Assembly: GCA_046330935.1 (NCBI GenBank)
Contig: JAXLRU010000011.1
Location: 1-64,000, forward strand
Origin: JAXLRU01 sp046330935
GTDB lineage: Bacteria; Actinomycetota; Actinomycetes; Actinomycetales; Kineosporiaceae
Direction of reading: 5' to 3'
Length of the DNA: 64,000 nt
Below, in pieces: positions 37,591 through 45,973 of the stretch (position 1 is the stretch's first letter; every line of letters starts with the position of its first letter). The position numbers and the translations under genes were made by a program. The notes below the pieces were generated by a model. That model did no database searches and was not told where the DNA came from. It was given only the letters and a program-made list of their open reading frames with translations.

Positions 37591-37764
37591 TCAGAACCCC
37601 GCGTAGTGCAGGACGAACTGGGAACGGCGGCGCTCGTCGTCGAGGACGGCGTCGGCGGGCGGCTCGGCCTGGCCGTAGGTGAGCTTCTCGAACGGCACGT
37701 GGACGCGTGCCTCGAGCTCGGCGAGCTCCTCCAGCGTGCGCGGGATGCGTGCGTCGTCGGTCAT
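37591..37764 (-). CDS. 57-residue conserved small protein (paralogue A)
   Basis: ATG 37764 to TGA 37591. It contains PRTLEELAELEARVHVPFEK, LTYGQAEPPADAVLDDE and ends QFVLHYAGF. A paralogue of identical length lies at 38482-38655; shared core: LEARVHVPF(E/D)KLTYG(Q/R)A(E/Q)PP. The N-terminal half is probably a short acidic helix. No known family recognised. It is divergent from lysE (65 bp between starts). Confidence 0.72.
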   Translation of the reverse strand: MTDDARIPRTLEELAELEARVHVPFEKLTYGQAEPPADAVLDDERRRSQFVLHYAGF

Positions 37765-37829
37765 GGTCCGAGTGTGCGCCTCGAGATCGCGTCCGGCAAC
37801 GGTGCGGCGGGCCGCTAGCGTCGACGCCC

Positions 37830-38474
37830 GTGCTCCCCGCCCTGCTGCTCGGTCTCGCCACCGGACTGTCGCTGATCGTCGCGATCGGCGCGCAGAACGC
37901 GTTCGTCCTGCGCCTCGGGCTGCACGCGCCCGCCCGCGTCGTCGCGCCTGTCGTGGCCCTGTGCGCCGGATCGGACGCCGTGCTGATCGTCGCGGGCGCG
38001 TTCGGGCTGGGCGCGCTGATCGAGGCGGCACCGGCGTTCGTCACGGCCGTGCGCCTCGTGGGGGCGGCGTTCCTGCTGGTCTACGGCCTGCTGGCGGCCC
38101 GTCGGGCGTGGCGGGGCACCGAGCAGGGCCTCGACGTCGAGGGCGTCAGGTCGGGCGGCCCGGGGGAGGCGGGGCGGCGCGGCCAGAGCCTCGGCGCGAC
38201 CCTGGCGACGGCGGCGGCGTTCACGTGGCTCAACCCGCACGTGTACCTCGACACGGTGGTCTTCCTCGGCTCGGTGGCGGCGCACCAGGGCCCGGGGCTG
38301 CGCTGGTGGTTCGCGGGCGGCGCGGCGGCGGCGAGCGTCGTCTGGTTCACGGCGCTCGGGTTCGGCGCGAGGGCCCTGCGCCCGGTGTTCACGCGGCCCG
38401 GCGCCTGGCGAGCGCTGGACGCCGTCATCGCCGTGGTGATGCTCGCCCTCGGCGTCGGGCTCCTGCTGAGCTGA
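37830..38474 (+). CDS. LysE/ArgO-family amino-acid exporter
   Basis: GTG 37830 gives 214 residues with about six helices. The N-terminal TGLSLIVAIGAQNAFVLRLG is the LysE-family signature, and FTWLNPHVYLDTVVFLGSVA is the second conserved block. It exports basic amino acids (lysine or arginine) by proton antiport in known members. Usually paired with LysG; no regulator is next to it here. It is flanked on both sides by the 57-residue paralogues. Confidence 0.85.
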   Translation: MLPALLLGLATGLSLIVAIGAQNAFVLRLGLHAPARVVAPVVALCAGSDAVLIVAGAFGLGALIEAAPAFVTAVRLVGAAFLLVYGLLAARRAWRGTEQGLDVEGVRSGGPGEAGRRGQSLGATLATAAAFTWLNPHVYLDTVVFLGSVAAHQGPGLRWWFAGGAAAASVVWFTALGFGARALRPVFTRPGAWRALDAVIAVVMLALGVGLLLS

Positions 38475-38481
38475 CGCCGGT

Positions 38482-38655
38482 TCAGCCGCCGGTCTCGAGC
38501 AGCAGCGAGCGCACCTCTCGCTCGTAGTCGTCGTGCAGGGGCGCGGCGGGCGGCTGTGCCCGCCCGTAGGTGAGCTTGTCGAACGGCACGTGGACGCGGG
38601 CCTCGAGCTGCTCGAGCTCGGCCAGCGTGCGGGGGGCCTTCGGTGAGTCCGGCAT
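38482..38655 (-). CDS. 57-residue conserved small protein (paralogue B)
   Basis: ATG 38655 to TGA 38482, exactly the length of paralogue A. It contains PRTLAELEQLEARVHVPFDK and LTYGRAQPPAAPLHDD, and ends EVRSLLLETGG. The middle is nearly identical to paralogue A while the ends differ, showing purifying selection on the core. Convergent with lysE, 7 bp between stops. Confidence 0.72.
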   Translation of the reverse strand: MPDSPKAPRTLAELEQLEARVHVPFDKLTYGRAQPPAAPLHDDYEREVRSLLLETGG

Positions 38656-38705
38656 CCCGCCAGTCTGCGCGCCGACAGGTGCCCGGCGTAAGGGGGCCGG
38701 GCTGA

Positions 38706-40073
38706 TCAGCCGAGCAGCACCCCGGGCGCGAGGATCCCGTCGGGGTCGAACGCCTGCTTCACCCGGGCGAACAGCGCCAGCTCCTCGGGGGAGCGGGCCA
38801 GACCCAGCCAGCGCTTCTTGGCCCTGCCGATGCCGTGCTCGGTGGCGATGCTCCCGTCGAGGGAGGCGACCAGCCGCAGCACGGCGTCGGTCACGGCCTC
38901 GCCGCGCTCGGTGGGCACGCCGGTGACGTTGACGTGCGCGTTGCCGTCGCCGACGTGCCCGAACAGCCACACCCGGGCGCCGGGCACGAGCGCGTCGACG
39001 AGCCCGGGGACGTCGGCGCAGAACGACGCGTAGGCCGCGGCGGGCAGCGTCACGTCCAGCTTGAGCGGCGCGCCCACGGTGTTGATCGCCTCGGTGTGCC
39101 GCTCGCGGTAGGCCCACAGCCGCTCGCGTCCGGCGGCGTCGGCGGCGACCGCGGCGTCGAGCAGGCCCTCGAGGGACGCGGCGGCCTCGGCGAGCAGGTC
39201 GGCGAGGTCGCCGCCCACCCCGCCCACCTCGACGAGCACGTAGGCGACGGCGTCGGTGCCGGGCAGGGGCGCGGGCAGCCCCGCGACGCTGCGCACGAGC
39301 TCGACGCCCTCCCGCAGCACCAGCTCGACGGCCTCCACGCCCGGGACGTCACGCCGCAGCACCTGCGCGGCCACCACGGCCTCGTCCACCGACGCGAACG
39401 CCAGCATGCCCAGCACGCGCCGGGGCGCGGGGCGCACCAGCCGCAGCCGGGCGGCGGTGACGACGCCGAGGGTGCCCTCGCTGCCGGTCAGCAGCGAGGG
39501 CAGGTGGTAGCCGGTGTTGTCCCTGGTCAGCGCGGACATCCGGGTGATCGTCTCGCTGGTGCCGAGGACCGCCTGGACGCCGATCACCTGGGCGCGCGTG
39601 TCCCCGTGCCGCACGACGCGCAGGCCGCCGGCGTTCGTCGCGATCGTGCCCCCGACGGTCGCCGAACCGCGGCTGGCGAGGTCGATGCCGTAGTCGAGGC
39701 CGTGCACGCGCGCGGCGGCCTGCACGGCCTCGATCGTCACCCCGGCGGTGGCCACGGCCTGTCCGGCGACGGGGTCGACCTCGACGGGCGCGCGCAGCCG
39801 CCCGAGGTGCACGACGACGTCGTCGCGGGGCACCACCCCGGCGAGCCCGGTGAAGCCGCCCTGCGGTAGCAGGGACGCGCCGTGGCGGCGGCACGCCTCG
39901 ACGACGGCGGCCACCTCGGCGGTCGAGCAGGGGCGCACGACGGCGGCGGCGAACCCGCGGTAGCGGCCCGTCCAGTCGCGCTCGTAGGCGTCCATGGGGC
40001 TGCCCGGGCGGACGACGTGGGCGGGGCCCACGGCGTCGGAGAGGTCGGCGAGCAACCGGGGGTCGGCGGGCAC
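38706..40073 (-). CDS. FAD-linked D-2-hydroxyacid oxidase/dehydrogenase (GlcD-like)
   Basis: GTG 40073 gives 455 residues. FAD_binding_4 domain: VVRPCSTAEVAAVVEACRRH, LLPQGGFTGLAGV, RGSATVGGTIATNAGGLRVV and LTGSEGTLGVVTAA; the C-terminal FAD-oxidase domain has LFGHVGDGNAHVNV (metal-binding HxGDGN) and SIATEHGIGRAKKRWL. Members oxidise glycolate, D-lactate or other D-2-hydroxyacids. The open frame extends upstream but without family similarity. Confidence 0.85.
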   Translation of the reverse strand: MPADPRLLADLSDAVGPAHVVRPGSPMDAYERDWTGRYRGFAAAVVRPCSTAEVAAVVEACRRHGASLLPQGGFTGLAGVVPRDDVVVHLGRLRAPVEVDPVAGQAVATAGVTIEAVQAAARVHGLDYGIDLASRGSATVGGTIATNAGGLRVVRHGDTRAQVIGVQAVLGTSETITRMSALTRDNTGYHLPSLLTGSEGTLGVVTAARLRLVRPAPRRVLGMLAFASVDEAVVAAQVLRRDVPGVEAVELVLREGVELVRSVAGLPAPLPGTDAVAYVLVEVGGVGGDLADLLAEAAASLEGLLDAAVAADAAGRERLWAYRERHTEAINTVGAPLKLDVTLPAAAYASFCADVPGLVDALVPGARVWLFGHVGDGNAHVNVTGVPTERGEAVTDAVLRLVASLDGSIATEHGIGRAKKRWLGLARSPEELALFARVKQAFDPDGILAPGVLLG

Positions 40074-40186
40074 GCGGCCATCCTGCCGTCGGGGGTGTCG
40101 CGCCGCCCGGCGGTCCCCCGGCGCCGTCACGAGTCGTTGCCGGACCGTGACGGACGGCGCAGCGCGTATCGGGTTGGATGGGGCGC

Positions 40187-41319
40187 ATGGGGCTTGTCCG
40201 ACTTCGCCTGATCGACGCCGTGATCCACCTGCACACCTCCGACGACGACGCCGTCGCGAGCACCGTGGCCGACGAGGTCGTGGGCTTCCTCGCCTCGCAC
40301 GCGGTCGTCCTCCCCGGGGTCGGCGTGGCCCCGAGGAGGAGGCGGATGCGCCGCTGGTGACGGTGGCGCTGTCGGGCGCGCTGGACGACGTCCACCTGCC
40401 GCCCGCGGGTGCGCTCGGCCCCGAGGACGTCCACGTGCGCCGCAGCAGCAGCCCCTTCTTCACTGTCGCCGCCCGCCGGCACACCCTGGCCTGCGGCGGG
40501 GGCGCCGTCGAGTACGTGCACTGCCTGCGCAGCGGAGTCCGCGTGCGGATCGACGCCCGGGCGCGGCGGATCGACGCGCACGTCACCCGCAGCGGTGCCC
40601 TCGACGTCATCGAGATGCTGCGCGACCTCAGCCTCAAGCACCACGAGAACCTCGGCGCGGTGCCCGTGCACGCGACGTCGGCGGTGCGCGACGGCCGCGC
40701 GCTGCTGATCGCGGGGGCCAAGGGCGCGGGCAAGACGTCGCTGCTGCTGGAGCTCGTGGAACGGCAGGGCTGGTCGATCCTGTCGGGGGACCGCTCCCTG
40801 CTGTTGTTCGACGGCGACGCCGCTGCGCCGAGGGTGGCGGGCTGGCCCGACTACCCACACCTGGGGGAGGCGACGGTCGCGGCCTACCGCGGGCTGCCGG
40901 CGATGGCCGGGCTGCCCGAGTCGTTCACGCCGTCCCCGGCCCGCGCGTTCTCGCCGCTGGAGAAGGTGCCGCTGCCCCCGGGGCCGTTCCGGCAGCGCTT
41001 CCCGATCGCCGAACCCGCCGCGCGGCCGCCGCTGGTCGGCGTCCTCTACCCGCGGATCGGGCCCGGCCCGACGACGTTCACGGAGGTGAGCGGGCGCGGC
41101 GCGGAGGCGACCCGCCGCGGGCTGCTGGCCTCGGCCGTCGAGTCGGGGTTCGAGGGGCCGCACGCGTTCTGGACGCACTTCCTCGACGACGCGCGCGGGG
41201 CGCAGCGGGCCCGGCGCCGCAGGGTCCTGGACGCCGCCGCGCAGGTGCCCGCCTGGCAGGTCGAGGGCGACTGCCGGCTCGACGGCGGGCCGCTCGTCCC
41301 CCTGCGCCAGGCCGGCTGA
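40187..41319 (+). pseudogene. HPr-kinase-like P-loop protein, single frameshift
   Basis: ATG 40187 starts MGLVRLRLIDAVIHLHTSDD; the frame stops at 40360, but the next frame continues the protein from about 40330 (EEEADAPLVTVALSGALDDV) to 41319. The shift falls in a G/C run (gtggccccgagg) and may be a sequencing error. The main part has VHATSAVRDGRALLIAGAKGAGKTSLLLEL (Walker A), ILSGDRSLLL and the HPrK/PEPCK-like layout. Similar proteins occur beside peptide-modification genes, but none are here. Role unknown. Confidence 0.65.
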
Positions 41320-41403
41320 GGCGGTGCCGGCCGAGCCCTGGTTCCGGTGCGGCGGGCCGTGCCGCGGGGTTTGCCGGGGTCCGGCATCGGGCACCGGCGG
41401 GGC

Positions 41404-42432
41404 ATGACCGTGATGAGCGCCGTCGACCGCCTCGCCACCGACCCCCGGTTCCGCGCGCTCGACCGCGCCGGCGCCCCGCTCGGTGACGCCGTCCGCAAGC
41501 TGCCGCAGGCCGCCCTCGACGTCCTGCACGGCACCTGGCTCGGCCACCCGCTGCACCCAGCGGTGGCGATGCTGCCGGTGGGCGCGTTCCTGTCCTCGGC
41601 GGTGATCGACGTCGCGACGACGGCGAACGCGGCCCTGGGCGGCGACGACGCGCGGGCGCGGGAGCGCCGTGACGGCGCCGACGACGCGAGCGCGCTGCTC
41701 GTGGCGGTCGGCCTGGCCGCGGTGCCGCTGGCGGCGGCCGCCGGTGCCGCCGACTGGTCGCAGCTGCGCGGGGAGCAGAAGCGGATCGGTCTCGTCCACG
41801 CGGCGGCGAACACGGCGGCCACGGTGCTGCTGGCCGGGTCGCTCGTGCAGCGCCGTCGTGGACGGCGTTCCTCGGGCCGCGCGCTCGGCGTCGCGGGCAC
41901 GCTGGTGTCGGGCGCCGCGGCCGCGATCGGCGGGCACCTGTCCTACCGCTGGGGCGCCGGCGCCAACCACGCCGACGGGACGGCTCCCGAGGTCGAGGAT
42001 CGCTGGACGTCGGTGGGCCGCCTCGAGGACTTCGCCGACCGCACGCCGGTGCGGGCGGAGGTGGACGGCGCACCCGTCGTCGTCGTCCGCTCCGGCGGGG
42101 TGGTGCAGGCCCTCGGCGACGTCTGCTCGCACCTGTCCGGCCCGCTGCACGAGGGCGAGGTCAGCGACGAGACGGTCGACGGCCGCCCGACGGCGTGTGT
42201 CAGCTGCCCCTGGCACGGGTCGGTGTTCTCCCTCGAGGACGGGCGGGTCGTGCACGGCCCCGCCACCTCGCCGCAGCCGGCGTTCGAGACCCGGGTGCTC
42301 GCCGGGGAGGTCCAGGTGCGCCCGCTGCCGGCGGGCACCACCACGGTCGACCTGCGCGAACGCAACGCCGTCGGCGCCGGGGCCTCCGCCGGGCAGCGGC
42401 CCCTGGGTGCCGTCGTCCCGCCGGTGGGCTGA
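41404..42432 (+). CDS. DUF2231 membrane domain fused to Rieske [2Fe-2S] domain
   Basis: 342 residues from ATG 41404. The N-terminal half is a DUF2231-like four-helix membrane domain (GTWLGHPLHPAVAMLPVGAF is its signature). The C-terminal part is a Rieske ferredoxin with both cluster motifs, CSHLSGPLHEG and CPWHGSVFSLEDGRV. Probably membrane-tethered electron transfer. This fusion recurs in actinobacteria; the partner is unknown. Confidence 0.87.
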   Translation: MTVMSAVDRLATDPRFRALDRAGAPLGDAVRKLPQAALDVLHGTWLGHPLHPAVAMLPVGAFLSSAVIDVATTANAALGGDDARARERRDGADDASALLVAVGLAAVPLAAAAGAADWSQLRGEQKRIGLVHAAANTAATVLLAGSLVQRRRGRRSSGRALGVAGTLVSGAAAAIGGHLSYRWGAGANHADGTAPEVEDRWTSVGRLEDFADRTPVRAEVDGAPVVVVRSGGVVQALGDVCSHLSGPLHEGEVSDETVDGRPTACVSCPWHGSVFSLEDGRVVHGPATSPQPAFETRVLAGEVQVRPLPAGTTTVDLRERNAVGAGASAGQRPLGAVVPPVG

Positions 42433-42565
42433 TCGTTTCCTCGGCCGTCACCGCGTTACCTCGCCCGCCTAGACTCGCGAGCGGTGCCGGGGGGCGTCGC
42501 TGCGGCGGGAATCATGCACGCGCCGGAGTCGTTCGTCCTCCCGGACGCCGTTCACTGAGAAGTCC

Positions 42566-42598
42566 GCGCGACACACCGGCCGGGGTGGCGTGTCGCGC
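42566..42598. promoter_or_regulatory. Hairpin in the cysK leader
   Basis: Perfect arms gcgcgacac (42566-42574) and gtgtcgcgc (42590-42598), about 120 nt before cysK. The leader 42433-42717 has no gene. It may be an attenuator or a terminator of the Rieske gene (there is no T-run). No riboswitch class was recognised. Confidence 0.45.
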
Positions 42599-42717
42599 CG
42601 ATCTCCGGTGGGCTGGTACTTGAGGAAGGTCCGCCTTCGTTCCACGGGCGGGCCGGACGACCCCACACACCCCCTCCCGGGTTCCCGGGATGGCCCAGAA
42701 GGCGGTGACCTGCAGCA

Positions 42718-43647
42718 ATGCCGATCTATGACGACGTGACGAAGCTCGTCGGCAACACCCCCCTGGTCCGGCTCAACCGGATCACGGACGGTGCCGGCGC
42801 CACGGTGGTGGCCAAGCTCGAGTTCTACAACCCGGCCAACAGCGTCAAGGACCGGATCGGCGTCGCGATGATCGACGCGGCGGAGGCGTCGGGGCAGCTG
42901 CAGCCCGGCGGCACGATCGTCGAGGCGACGTCGGGCAACACCGGCATCGCCCTGGCCATGGTCGGTGCCGCCCGCGGTTACAAGGTCGTCCTCGCCATGC
43001 CGTCCTCGATGTCCAAGGAGCGCCGGGCGCTGCTGCGGGCCTTCGGCGCCGAGCTGATCCTCACCGACCCGGCCCTGGGCATGAAGGGCGCGGTCGCCAA
43101 GGCCGAGGAGGTCGGCGCGACCGACGGCGCCGTGCTGGTGCGCCAGTTCGCCAACGCCGCCAACCCCGAGATCCACCGCCGCACGACGGCCGAGGAGATC
43201 TGGAAGGACACCGACGGCCAGGTCGACATCGTCGTGGCCGGCATCGGCACGGGCGGCACGATCACCGGCATCGGCCAGGTGCTGAAGTCGCGCAAGCCCG
43301 ACCTCAAGGTCATCGCCGTCGAGCCTGCGGCGTCGCCGATCCTCAACGGCGGCAGCCCGGGCGGGCACCCGATCCAGGGCATCGGCGCGAACTTCGTGCC
43401 CGAGATCCTCGACACCACGATCTACGACGAGGTCCTCGACGCCACGGCAGACGACGCCGTCGCCTGGGCCCGCCGCGCCGCCAAGGAGGAGGGCCTGCTC
43501 GTCGGCATCTCCTCGGGTGCCGCCCTCTGGGCGGCAGTCGAGGTCGCCAAGCGCCCCGAGAACGCCGGCAAGACGATCGTCGTGATCATCCCGTCGTTCG
43601 GCGAGCGCTACCTGTCGACGATCCTCTACGCCGACCTCCTCGACTGA
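42718..43647 (+). CDS. cysK: Cysteine synthase A (O-acetylserine sulfhydrylase)
   Basis: 309 residues from ATG 42718, the normal length. PLP lysine in NPANSVKDRIG, substrate loop EATSGNTGIALA, phosphate loop GIGTGGTITG, and VGISSGAALWAA. It makes cysteine from O-acetylserine and sulfide in the cytoplasm. cysE follows 128 bp downstream, with a terminator-like hairpin between. Confidence 0.95.
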   Translation: MPIYDDVTKLVGNTPLVRLNRITDGAGATVVAKLEFYNPANSVKDRIGVAMIDAAEASGQLQPGGTIVEATSGNTGIALAMVGAARGYKVVLAMPSSMSKERRALLRAFGAELILTDPALGMKGAVAKAEEVGATDGAVLVRQFANAANPEIHRRTTAEEIWKDTDGQVDIVVAGIGTGGTITGIGQVLKSRKPDLKVIAVEPAASPILNGGSPGGHPIQGIGANFVPEILDTTIYDEVLDATADDAVAWARRAAKEEGLLVGISSGAALWAAVEVAKRPENAGKTIVVIIPSFGERYLSTILYADLLD

Positions 43648-43672
43648 TCGCTCGAGCAGAATGCTCCTCAGC

Positions 43673-43717
43673 GCCGGACGCCGTACGTGACCTCACGGGT
43701 CGCGGACGGCGTCCGGC
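43673..43717. terminator. Hairpin between cysK and cysE
   Basis: 12-bp perfect arms gccggacgccgt (43673-43684) and acggcgtccggc (43706-43717). It could be a terminator or partial attenuator, tuning cysE relative to cysK. Confidence 0.65.
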
Positions 43718-43774
43718 CATGACGGGCCCCGGTGGCCTCGCCCCGGGGCGAGGCCGGACAGAGATGGCGGACGC

Positions 43775-44407
43775 GTGTACCAGGCAGCTCAGTACCCCAC
43801 CCGGCTCGGCGCGTGGCGGCGCTTCCAGGAGGACCTGGCGACCGCGGTGTCCCACGACCCGGCCGCCCGTTCCCGCGCCGAGCTCGTGCTGGGCTACCCG
43901 GGGCTGCACGCGGTGTGGTCCTACCGCCTGCACCACGCCCTGTGGCGGCGCGGCCACCACCTCGTGGCCCGGCTGATCTCGCAGTGGACGCGTGCCCTGA
44001 CCGGCATCGAGATCCATCCCGGGGCCACGATCGGCCGCCGGTTCTTCATCGACCACGGCATGGGCGTGGTCATCGGCGAGACCGCCGAGGTGGGCGACGA
44101 CGTGATGATCTACCACGACGTCACGCTCGGCGGGCGGAGCCTGCAGAAGGTCAAGCGCCACCCGACCGTCGGCAACAACGTGACGATCGGCGCCGGCGCG
44201 CGCGTGCTCGGGCCGGTGCTGATCGGCGACGGCGCCCAGATCGGCGCGAACGCCGTCGTCGTGCGCGACGTGCCGCCGGGCGCGGTGGTGGTCGGCGTGC
44301 CGGGTCAGGTGCGCGAGAAGAAGGGCCCCGACGCGGCTCCGCTGCCGCCGGCCCCGGCGCCTGTGATCGCCGCCGACGACCAGGTCGACCCGGCCATCTG
44401 GATCTGA
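43775..44407 (+). CDS. cysE: Serine O-acetyltransferase
   Basis: GTG 43775 gives 210 residues. N-terminal helical part, then the left-handed beta-helix: GIEIHPGATIGRRFFIDHGM, GVVIGETAEVGDDVMIYHDV, TLGG and VGNNVTIGAGARVLGPVLIG, the CysE hexapeptide repeats with the catalytic Asp-His. It makes O-acetylserine, the substrate of CysK. Confidence 0.94.
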   Translation: MYQAAQYPTRLGAWRRFQEDLATAVSHDPAARSRAELVLGYPGLHAVWSYRLHHALWRRGHHLVARLISQWTRALTGIEIHPGATIGRRFFIDHGMGVVIGETAEVGDDVMIYHDVTLGGRSLQKVKRHPTVGNNVTIGAGARVLGPVLIGDGAQIGANAVVVRDVPPGAVVVGVPGQVREKKGPDAAPLPPAPAPVIAADDQVDPAIWI

Positions 44408-44429
44408 CCTGCGGGCGAGTCGCCCGGGG

Positions 44430-44909
44430 TCAGGAGCGTGCCTGCTCGTAGTGCCGCCGGCGCAGGCCGGGCAGGATCCCCCACACGGTGACGAGGACGG
44501 CGGCGAGCCCGACGGCGAGCCCCACGGCCGCCTGCCGGCCCACGATGAGGTCGAGCGCGAGCTGCAGCGCCGCGCAGATGGCCAGCACCAGGAAGGCGAG
44601 CCCCGCCCGGGCGTACCGGTTGCTCGCCTCGACGATCTCGGTCTTGGCGCCCATCCGGAACAGGGTGCGGTGGTAGGCGACGGGCGCGATGAAGCAGGTC
44701 ACCGCCAAGGCCGACATCACCAGGGCGGCGAGCAGCATGCCCCGCTCCCAGGAGTCGAACCGCTCGAAGCGCACCTGCAGGGGGATCGTCAGCAGGAACG
44801 CGAAGAGGATCTGCACGCCCGCCTGCAGCACCCGCATCTCCTGCAGGAGCTCGTTGAAGTTGCGATCGGCGCGCTGGTCGGCGGATTCACTGGGGCGCTC
44901 GGGGCTCAC
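44430..44909 (-). CDS. DUF6328 family membrane protein
   Basis: GTG 44909 gives 159 residues; an open frame upstream to 45011 lacks similarity. Conserved start NFNELLQEMRVLQAGVQILF followed by four helices. NELLQE(L/M)RVxQxGVQILFAFLL is the family mark. Function unknown. Confidence 0.8.
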   Translation of the reverse strand: MSPERPSESADQRADRNFNELLQEMRVLQAGVQILFAFLLTIPLQVRFERFDSWERGMLLAALVMSALAVTCFIAPVAYHRTLFRMGAKTEIVEASNRYARAGLAFLVLAICAALQLALDLIVGRQAAVGLAVGLAAVLVTVWGILPGLRRRHYEQARS

Positions 44910-45057
44910 CCCGTCATGGTCGGGGCCCGCGTGCTCGGCGCAACCGGGCACGGCCCCGCAGGAGCGGTGTGACGTGCGTGCGCCGGGGTGGGTTGGTCGC
45001 ACGGACGACACGTGCGTGCGTCATGCTGCGGGTACCCCGTCGTCCTCTGGAGGTCCG

Positions 45058-45696
45058 GTGCTCGCTCGGCTGCGGATCAGCGTCCCCGACCGTCCCGGCA
45101 TGCTCGGGCGCGTGGCCTCGGCGATCGGCCAGGCGGGCGGTGACATCGTGCGCGTGGCCGTCCTCGACAGCGAGGGCGGGCGGGCGACGGACGACGTCCA
45201 CGTCGAGGTGCGCGACGCCGAGCACGTGGCGCGGGTGAGCGACGCACTGTCCGCGGTGGTGGGCCTGACGGTCACGGCGGTGCAGCACCCGGTGCCGCCG
45301 GCGAGCGGCCACGCCGACCTGGAACTGCTGGCGCAGGTGCTGCAGCGCCCCGAGCGGGCGTTGATCACCCTGGTCGACGGTGCTCCCGCGGCCCTGGCGG
45401 CCGACTGGGCCGCCGCCGTGCGTTATGTCGCGGGTGATCCGCACGAGGTGGTGGCTCTGAGCCACCAGTGCCCCGGTCCCGAATTCGTGGCCGTGCGGGC
45501 GGCGCTGCGGCTGTCGGCGGTGCGGATCGTCCCGCCGGGGCGGGCGACGCCCTACGTGGGCGCCGCACTGGTACCTCTCCAGGACGACCTGGCGCTGGTG
45601 CTCGTGCGCGAGGAGGGCCCCGAGTACCACCCGTGGGAGCTATGGCGGCTGGAGCAGGTGGGCCGCATCGCGGGGACGGCGCTGCCGCACGCCTGA
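45058..45696 (+). CDS. ACT-domain protein
   Basis: GTG 45058 (GGAGG 5 nt upstream) gives 212 residues. Residues 1-75 form an ACT domain (RLRISVPDRPGMLGRVASAI); the second half, with ITLVDGAPAALAADWAAAVR, does not match anything I recognise. ACT domains sense amino acids; its closeness to cysK/cysE suggests regulation in amino-acid metabolism, unproven. Confidence 0.75.
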   Translation: MLARLRISVPDRPGMLGRVASAIGQAGGDIVRVAVLDSEGGRATDDVHVEVRDAEHVARVSDALSAVVGLTVTAVQHPVPPASGHADLELLAQVLQRPERALITLVDGAPAALAADWAAAVRYVAGDPHEVVALSHQCPGPEFVAVRAALRLSAVRIVPPGRATPYVGAALVPLQDDLALVLVREEGPEYHPWELWRLEQVGRIAGTALPHA

Positions 45697-45973
45697 TCAT
45701 CCGGCGCCATCACGGTGAGTGACCGACCCGCCACAAGTGTCGATTCGTTTCGACCGCTCGCCCGGACCGAAGTCCTTCGTTGTCAGGCGACGCTTGCGGA
45801 AGCTAACGTGACGCACTGCTCGGGGACGTCGTGTGTTGATCGGACGAACAGCCCCCGTGCTTGACAGGTTTCTGTCACACAGCGTTCCATGGCGCACGTT
45901 CCCTGGCCGCCGGCTCCCCCTTTGGCCACGGAGCGTTCCGAACTCTCAACGAGGAGAAGGCCCGTGCCCTCAG
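45697..45973 (+). promoter_or_regulatory. Original promoter, RBS and start codons of GH9-1, stranded upstream of the IS
   Basis: The gap holds the leader of the first GH9 gene. At 45951 gaggagaagg is followed by gtg ccc tca (45964-45972), closely resembling the leader and start of GH9-2 (gaggagaccccgtgccc at about 50350). The IS1380-family element begins at 45974. A gacaggtttctgtc inverted repeat (about 45862) and tcgattcgtttcgacc (about 45740) are possible regulatory sites. Confidence 0.75.
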
